The position numbers were made by a program, and so were the translations under genes. From an uncultured bacterium (GTDB taxonomy: Bacteria; Verrucomicrobiota; Kiritimatiellia; RFP12; UBA1067), in assembly GCA_902799385.1 (NCBI GenBank), contig CADCAK010000012.1, positions 1-64,000 on the forward strand: a stretch of 64,000 bases of DNA. The letters run 5' to 3'. The notes beneath the pieces were generated by a model. That model was not told the DNA's origin. It ran no database searches and saw nothing but the letters and a program-made list of their open reading frames with translations. Below are positions 61,601 through 64,000 of the stretch, one piece after another; the stretch's first letter is position 1; every line of letters begins with the position of its first letter.

Positions 61601-63247
61601 GAGTACCTGCGTTCTGCGAAGGACTTGCAGATCAAGCTCGCCCAAGGCGCAAAGCCGGGCGAAGGCGGTCAGCTTCCTGCGCACAAGGTGGACGAGTTCG
61701 TCGCCCGTCTGAGGCATGCAAAGCCGGGAACGACACTCATCTCGCCGCCGCCTCACCACGACATCTACTCGATTGAGGACCTCGCGCAGCTCATCTACGA
61801 CCTCAAGTGCGCGAACCCAGAGGCGCGCGTCTCGGTAAAGCTCGTTTCAGAGGCGGGCGTTGGCACGATTGCCGCAGGTGTCGCAAAGGCACACGCAGAC
61901 GTAGTCGTCATATCCGGCTTCGACGGCGGGACTGGCGCAGCGCCCCTGACATCGATGAAGCACGCGGGTCTTCCCTGGGAAGTCGGTCTCGCGGAAGCGC
62001 ACCAGACACTCGTCAAGAACAACTTACGCCACCGCGTGAAGCTGCAGGTCGACGGGCAGTTGAGAACCGGGCGCGACATTGTCGTCGCTGCAATGCTCGG
62101 CGCCGACGAATTCGCGTTCGGCACCTCGATGCTCGTCTCGCTTGGGTGCGTTCAGTGCCGCAACTGCAACTTGAACTGCTGTCCCGTCGGAATCGCGACG
62201 CAGAAAGAGGAGCTTCGCTGCAAGTTCGCAGGAAAGCCAGAACATCTCCAGCGCTACTTCCGCTTCCTCGCCGAGGAAGTGCGCGAACACCTCGCCGCGC
62301 TGGGGCTCAAGTCTCTTGCAGAGGCGCGTGGCCGCGCCGATCTCTTGAAGGCGAAGGACGGTACGAGCTTCGACTTCGGCGATATAATTCTCGCGCAGAG
62401 ACGCCGAGACGCAGAGAGTTCTTTGACAGGATTAACAGGATTTACAAGATTGGAAAGCGATATCAATCCTGTAAATCCTGTCCAAGAAAACTACGACTTC
62501 CGCGAGCTTATCCCGGCAGTGGAGAAAGGCGAGACGGAGATTTGCCGCAACATCTCCAACTGCGACCGCTCGGTTGGCGCCGCCCTCTCTGGCTGGCTCG
62601 TAGCCCCCCAACCACCAAACTACCAAACCACCAAACTACCAAACCACCTAACCGTCAACTTCACCGGTGTCGCGGGCCAGTCGTTCGGCGCGTTCCTCGC
62701 GAAGGGCGTCACCTTCAACCTCGTCGGCGAGGCTAACGACTATGTCGGCAAGTCCCTCTCCAGCGGCATCATCACGATCAGACCGCCCAAGTCCGACATC
62801 GTCCCAGAAAGAAACGTCATCGCAGGAAACGTCATCGCATACGGCGCGACTTCGGGCGAGATATACATAAGCGGACAGGCGGGCGAGCGCTTCGGCATAC
62901 GCAATTCCGGCGCGACGCTCGTCGCCGAGGGAATCGGAGACCACGGCTGCGAGTACATGACGGGCGGCAAGGTGCTTGTCCTCGGCCCGACAGGCGTCAA
63001 CTTCGGCGCGGGCATGACCGGCGGCGTCGCATACGTCATCGACGAGTCTGGCGACTTCGACCTGAAGTGCAACCTCGATTCCATAGACCTCGAGGGTGTC
63101 GCCGAGAGTTCCGATGACGAGCGGGAGCTTCTCGCGCTCATCCGCGAACACGCCGAGCGCACCGGCTCGCCGCTCGCCTCGCGAATCCTCGCCGACTGGA
63201 CGGCCTACCGCCCCAAGTTCGTCAAGGTCGCGCCGACGAGGGAATAG
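58601..63247 (+). CDS. gltB: Glutamate synthase large subunit, carrying many repeat-derived inserts
   Basis: Forms two glutamates from glutamine and 2-oxoglutarate. 1548 residues. The glutaminase nucleophile is Cys22 (DACGVG), exposed after loss of a short propeptide. Then the central domain, the FMN/synthase barrel (GEGGENPERFGTEKNSAIKQ; KPGEGGQLPAHKVDEFVARL; ISPPPHHDIYSIEDLAQLIY), the 3Fe-4S Cys motif CVQCRNCNLNCCPVGIATQ, and the C-terminal GXGXG-type beta-helix (GATLVAEGIGDHGCEYMTGG). Start ATG 58601 with AAGGA upstream; earlier in-frame sequence overlaps gltD and is not family-like. About ten low-complexity inserts interrupt it without breaking the frame. Confidence 0.94.
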   Translation: MNQQSKHEQRGLYRSEYEHDACGVGMVANLSGEASHDIVEKGMTILKRLMHRGATGNDPETGDGAGLLMKIPHGFFRKVLSRAETPRRGGDDLFGVGMLFGGEGEEEKIESIVKENGCDVLAWRDVPTNPDAIGHDARSVMPKIRQLFIATKNTENTKNIENKELCDLCDLCGKNPETSFERRLYIIRREIEKSTKDTYICSCSSRTIVYKGLLLATQIEKFYPDLSDPDFISPFAIVHQRYSTNTFPTWELAHPFRAIAHNGEINAIKGNLTALAAREASLESPTFGDDLKKLLPIVHGGQSDSASLDNIFELLVAAGRDAPHAMMMLVPQAWGAKYHMGHDVRAFYEYHSALMEPWDGPAAVAFTDGLGLGATLDRNGLRPARWTLTKNGLFVLASETGVLDIAPGDVERHGRLKPGAILWLDLEKHRLMEDAEIKNFYARRRPYRRWVKENQIPVTGLFTEIVPSELGNGEWGTYPPSEASAEGGSMRGGNGIQRERERFGWSLEDVELILRPMAETGHEPVGAMGNDAALACLRGEGRGKGEEGRGFRLFDCFHQLFAQVTNPPIDPIREELVMSIMTYIGNEGNILAETPGHARLVKMTRPVLTDDELKRMRNIPDFPAKTLSMYFEGELKSALDALAADALAAVKEGAKIVILTDRISHAETRNRPLRVGATLGEATEPSGASAESHREESPQLSAPQRLCASKKIPSLLAVAAVNKALVDAGVRPSVGIVVESGEVREVHHFAVLLGFGATAVNPYLALATVTEIGKDDTVKAAANYVTAVCKGLMKIMSKMGISTLRSYRSARIFEAVGLGPKIMAEYFAGVTSPVGGLEIEDIEKIISRRGAEAQSVGGEYRTRNGGEEHLWTPQRLVDFRESVRHDDYARFKRYTDDIDQNSHVTLRSQLEFKLNHQTTEPQNHQTTDVEDVDSIVKHFVGGAMSLGSLSPEAHETIALALNGLGTMSNSGEGGENPERFGTEKNSAIKQVASGRFGVTIEYLRSAKDLQIKLAQGAKPGEGGQLPAHKVDEFVARLRHAKPGTTLISPPPHHDIYSIEDLAQLIYDLKCANPEARVSVKLVSEAGVGTIAAGVAKAHADVVVISGFDGGTGAAPLTSMKHAGLPWEVGLAEAHQTLVKNNLRHRVKLQVDGQLRTGRDIVVAAMLGADEFAFGTSMLVSLGCVQCRNCNLNCCPVGIATQKEELRCKFAGKPEHLQRYFRFLAEEVREHLAALGLKSLAEARGRADLLKAKDGTSFDFGDIILAQRRRDAESSLTGLTGFTRLESDINPVNPVQENYDFRELIPAVEKGETEICRNISNCDRSVGAALSGWLVAPQPPNYQTTKLPNHLTVNFTGVAGQSFGAFLAKGVTFNLVGEANDYVGKSLSSGIITIRPPKSDIVPERNVIAGNVIAYGATSGEIYISGQAGERFGIRNSGATLVAEGIGDHGCEYMTGGKVLVLGPTGVNFGAGMTGGVAYVIDESGDFDLKCNLDSIDLEGVAESSDDERELLALIREHAERTGSPLASRILADWTAYRPKFVKVAPTRE
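58841..58868. repeat. gcgcagagac-type repeat in gltB
   Basis: tctcgcgcagagacgccgag then gcgcggag. Encodes LSRAETPRRGG. Period about 9. Confidence 0.75.
59047..59120. repeat. Inverted-arm acaaag-type element in gltB
   Basis: Left arm gccacaaagaacacag and so on, right arm ending ctttgtgatctttgtggc; the outermost 9 bp (gccacaaag/ctttgtggc) are perfect inverted repeats. Period 9. Encodes TKNTENTKNIENKELCDL, adding about 25 residues in a loop. Confidence 0.85.
60010..60085. repeat. Composite ggggaay element in gltB
   Basis: Three ggggaay heptamers, then gtatcccccgagcgaagcga and a variable GC-rich centre, closing with ggggtgggaatggga. A second copy of this composite, inverted and diverged in the centre, lies in lysS (63841-63920). 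Confidence 0.8.
60211..60250. repeat. gggaaga heptamer tract in gltB
   Basis: gagaggagagggaagaggga then agggggaagagggaagagga. Encodes a Gly/Arg/Glu insert (GEGRGKGEEGRG). Confidence 0.75.
60584..60730. repeat. Nested composite element in gltB
   Basis: The outer part begins atctcacgcagagacac and ends with ctgcgcctctgcgcgagca, inverted relative to each other. Inside lies a GC-rich segment with gaagcgaccgagccgagcgg, resembling the centre of the 60010 composite. About 147 bp, frame kept, encoding a long Arg/Ser/Glu/Pro insert. Confidence 0.75.
61137..61164. repeat. gcgcagagg-type repeat in gltB
   Basis: tctcgcgcagaggcgcagag then gcgcagag, period 9. Encodes ISRRGAEAQS. Confidence 0.75.
61341..61382. 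repeat. accaaacc-type repeat in gltB
   Basis: Period-8 accaccaa-like units; encodes NHQTTEPQNHQTTD just before the conserved DSIVKHFVGGAMSLGS. Confidence 0.75.
62389..62483. repeat. Two adjoining elements in gltB: gcgcagagac type and inverted acaggattt type
   Basis: 62389-62418 is tctcgcgcagagacgccgag then acgcagagag. 62419-62483 has left arm gacaggattaacaggattta and right arm aatcctgtaaatcctgtcc, reverse complements of each other around ~20 nt. Together they add about 30 residues. Confidence 0.85.
62606..62652. repeat. accaaact-type repeat in gltB
   Basis: accaccaaactaccaaacca and further period-8 units. Encodes QPPNYQTTKLPNHLT before the conserved VNFTGVAGQSFGAFL. Confidence 0.8.
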
Positions 63248-63277
63248 CAATCCCCCTCGGCGCGATGCGTTCCCGCA

Positions 63278-64000
63278 TCACGCCGTCTTCATCTGCGGGA
63301 AGAGAACGACGTCGCGGATCGAGTCGGTGCCGGTAAGGAACATGACGAGTCGGTCGACGCCGAAGCCAAGGCCGCCCGTCGGAGGCATGCCGCACTCCAG
63401 AGCCGAGATAAAGTCCTCGTCAATCTTCTCCGTGTCCTCGCCCGCCTGGTTCTCAAGTGCCTTGCGTTGTTCCAGCGGGTCGTTCTGCTCGGTGTATCCC
63501 GGGCAGAGCTCGCGACCGGCGACGACGAACTCGAAGACGTCCACGAGCGACGGGTCGTCCTTGCACGCCTTGGCGAGCGGAACGAACTCGTGCGGGATCC
63601 TGGTCACGAAAGTCGGCTGCATGAGATTGCGCTCGATGAGCTTGTCGTAGACTTCGTGCGTGAGCATGAGCTCTGTCGTCACGCCGTCAAGTTCGAGATT
63701 GGTGTTCGTCTCGGCGCCCTTGGCCTTTGCCTTCTCAAGCTGCGTCGGGAAATCGAGCTCGAACCAGTCGTCGCCCATGAGCTCCTTGACGAGATCCTTG
63801 TAGGCGACGCGGCGGTACGGCGGATTGAAGTCGATGACAATCCCGGTTCCCGGTTCCCACCCCTCTAGCGACCGCTTGCGCGGCTCGCTCCGCTCGGGGG
63901 ATACGTTCCCGGTTCCCCCATACTCCACCTTGCGTGTGCCGATGACCTTGTCGCAGAGGTGTGGAAGGAGCCCTTCCATGATCGCCTCCATCGACGTACG
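63278..64000 (-). CDS. lysS: Lysyl-tRNA synthetase (class II), C-terminal part; 5' end beyond the window
   Basis: Charges tRNA-Lys. About 240 codons are in the window and the frame stays open to base 64000. Family features: LMLTHEVYDKLIERNLMQPT FV, FEFVVAGRELCPGYTEQND, ALECGMPPTGGLGFGVDRLV (motif 3) and the closing SIRDVVLFPQMK. An insert of about 26 residues (GTGNVSPERSEPRKRSLEGW and on) before IDFNPPYRR derives from the composite repeat at 63841-63920. It converges on gltB. Confidence 0.93.
   Translation of the reverse strand, partial: RTSMEAIMEGLLPHLCDKVIGTRKVEYGGTGNVSPERSEPRKRSLEGWEPGTGIVIDFNPPYRRVAYKDLVKELMGDDWFELDFPTQLEKAKAKGAETNTNLELDGVTTELMLTHEVYDKLIERNLMQPTFVTRIPHEFVPLAKACKDDPSLVDVFEFVVAGRELCPGYTEQNDPLEQRKALENQAGEDTEKIDEDFISALECGMPPTGGLGFGVDRLVMFLTGTDSIRDVVLFPQMKTA
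63841..63920. repeat. Composite ggggaay element in lysS
   Basis: Read on the minus strand it matches the gltB composite at 60010: gggaacgtatcccccgagcg, a diverged GC-rich centre, then ggggtgggaaccggga. It lies in frame within lysS. Confidence 0.8.

Overview
The window is high-GC, densely packed bacterial DNA. Many genes overlap by an ATGA stop/start junction, the proteins are Gram-negative in character (Lgt, DsbD-like, PpiD-like, PilB/PilT, Wzx-like flippase), and there are long glycine-rich or beta-helical surface proteins, one with an InlB-type repeat, plus LamG-like folds. This fits an uncultured, gut-type member of the Verrucomicrobiota/Kiritimatiellae (PVC) group. That placement is inference: there is no rRNA gene or other phylogenetic anchor. 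I found no tRNA, rRNA or CRISPR array.

Layout. 1-2.4 kb: the 5' part of a secreted glycine-rich protein running off the left edge, frameshifted by a 17-bp tandem duplication. 2.6-6.3 kb: hrpA. 6.4-31 kb: an almost unbroken minus-strand housekeeping block (lgt, M50-like protease, ftsB-like, def, dut, ppiD-like, FecR-like protein, galK and sugar MFS, two pilB/gspE ATPases with pilT, thioredoxin and dsbD-like, galM, tatD, lactate permease, argD, a frameshifted argB, miaB, a TrmA-family methyltransferase, nfo). One plus-strand gene, a glycogen-binding-domain protein with a basic tail, interrupts it. 31-35.5 kb: nadE translationally coupled to a MotA/TolQ/ExbB-like channel protein, a single-span partner and a secreted helical protein. 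35.6 kb: rlmN, divergent from nadE.

36.8-51.6 kb is an accessory region bounded by two paralogous modules. Each module is an ECF sigma factor overlapping by 4 nt a giant ORF that fuses a zinc-finger anti-sigma domain and membrane helix to a large extracytoplasmic protein (LamG-like in one, F5/8-type-C-like in the other). Both giants carry the same internal Shine-Dalgarno, ATG and signal peptide near residue 195-199, the same C-terminal tail and the same 3' hairpins. Between the modules lie two AAA/DUF4143 ATPases, a decayed GH2 gene, a secreted FAD oxidoreductase and a vapB antitoxin with a truncated vapC. 51.7-64 kb: a flippase, a methionine/folate block (metF, separate B12-reactivation protein, metH lacking that domain), gltD, gltB and the 3' part of lysS.

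Two genome-wide habits stand out. First, many genes start 6-12 nt after a TATAAT-like box, often the extended form TGGTATAAT, implying leaderless or nearly leaderless mRNAs. Second, short low-complexity elements with 7-9 bp periodicity, several with inverted arms, are inserted in frame in otherwise conserved genes (about ten sites in gltB, and one each in gltD, lysS, nadE, nfo and hrpA) as well as between genes. The sensor-like sigma/anti-sigma/surface fusions and these frame-preserving elements are the best candidates for undescribed biology here.
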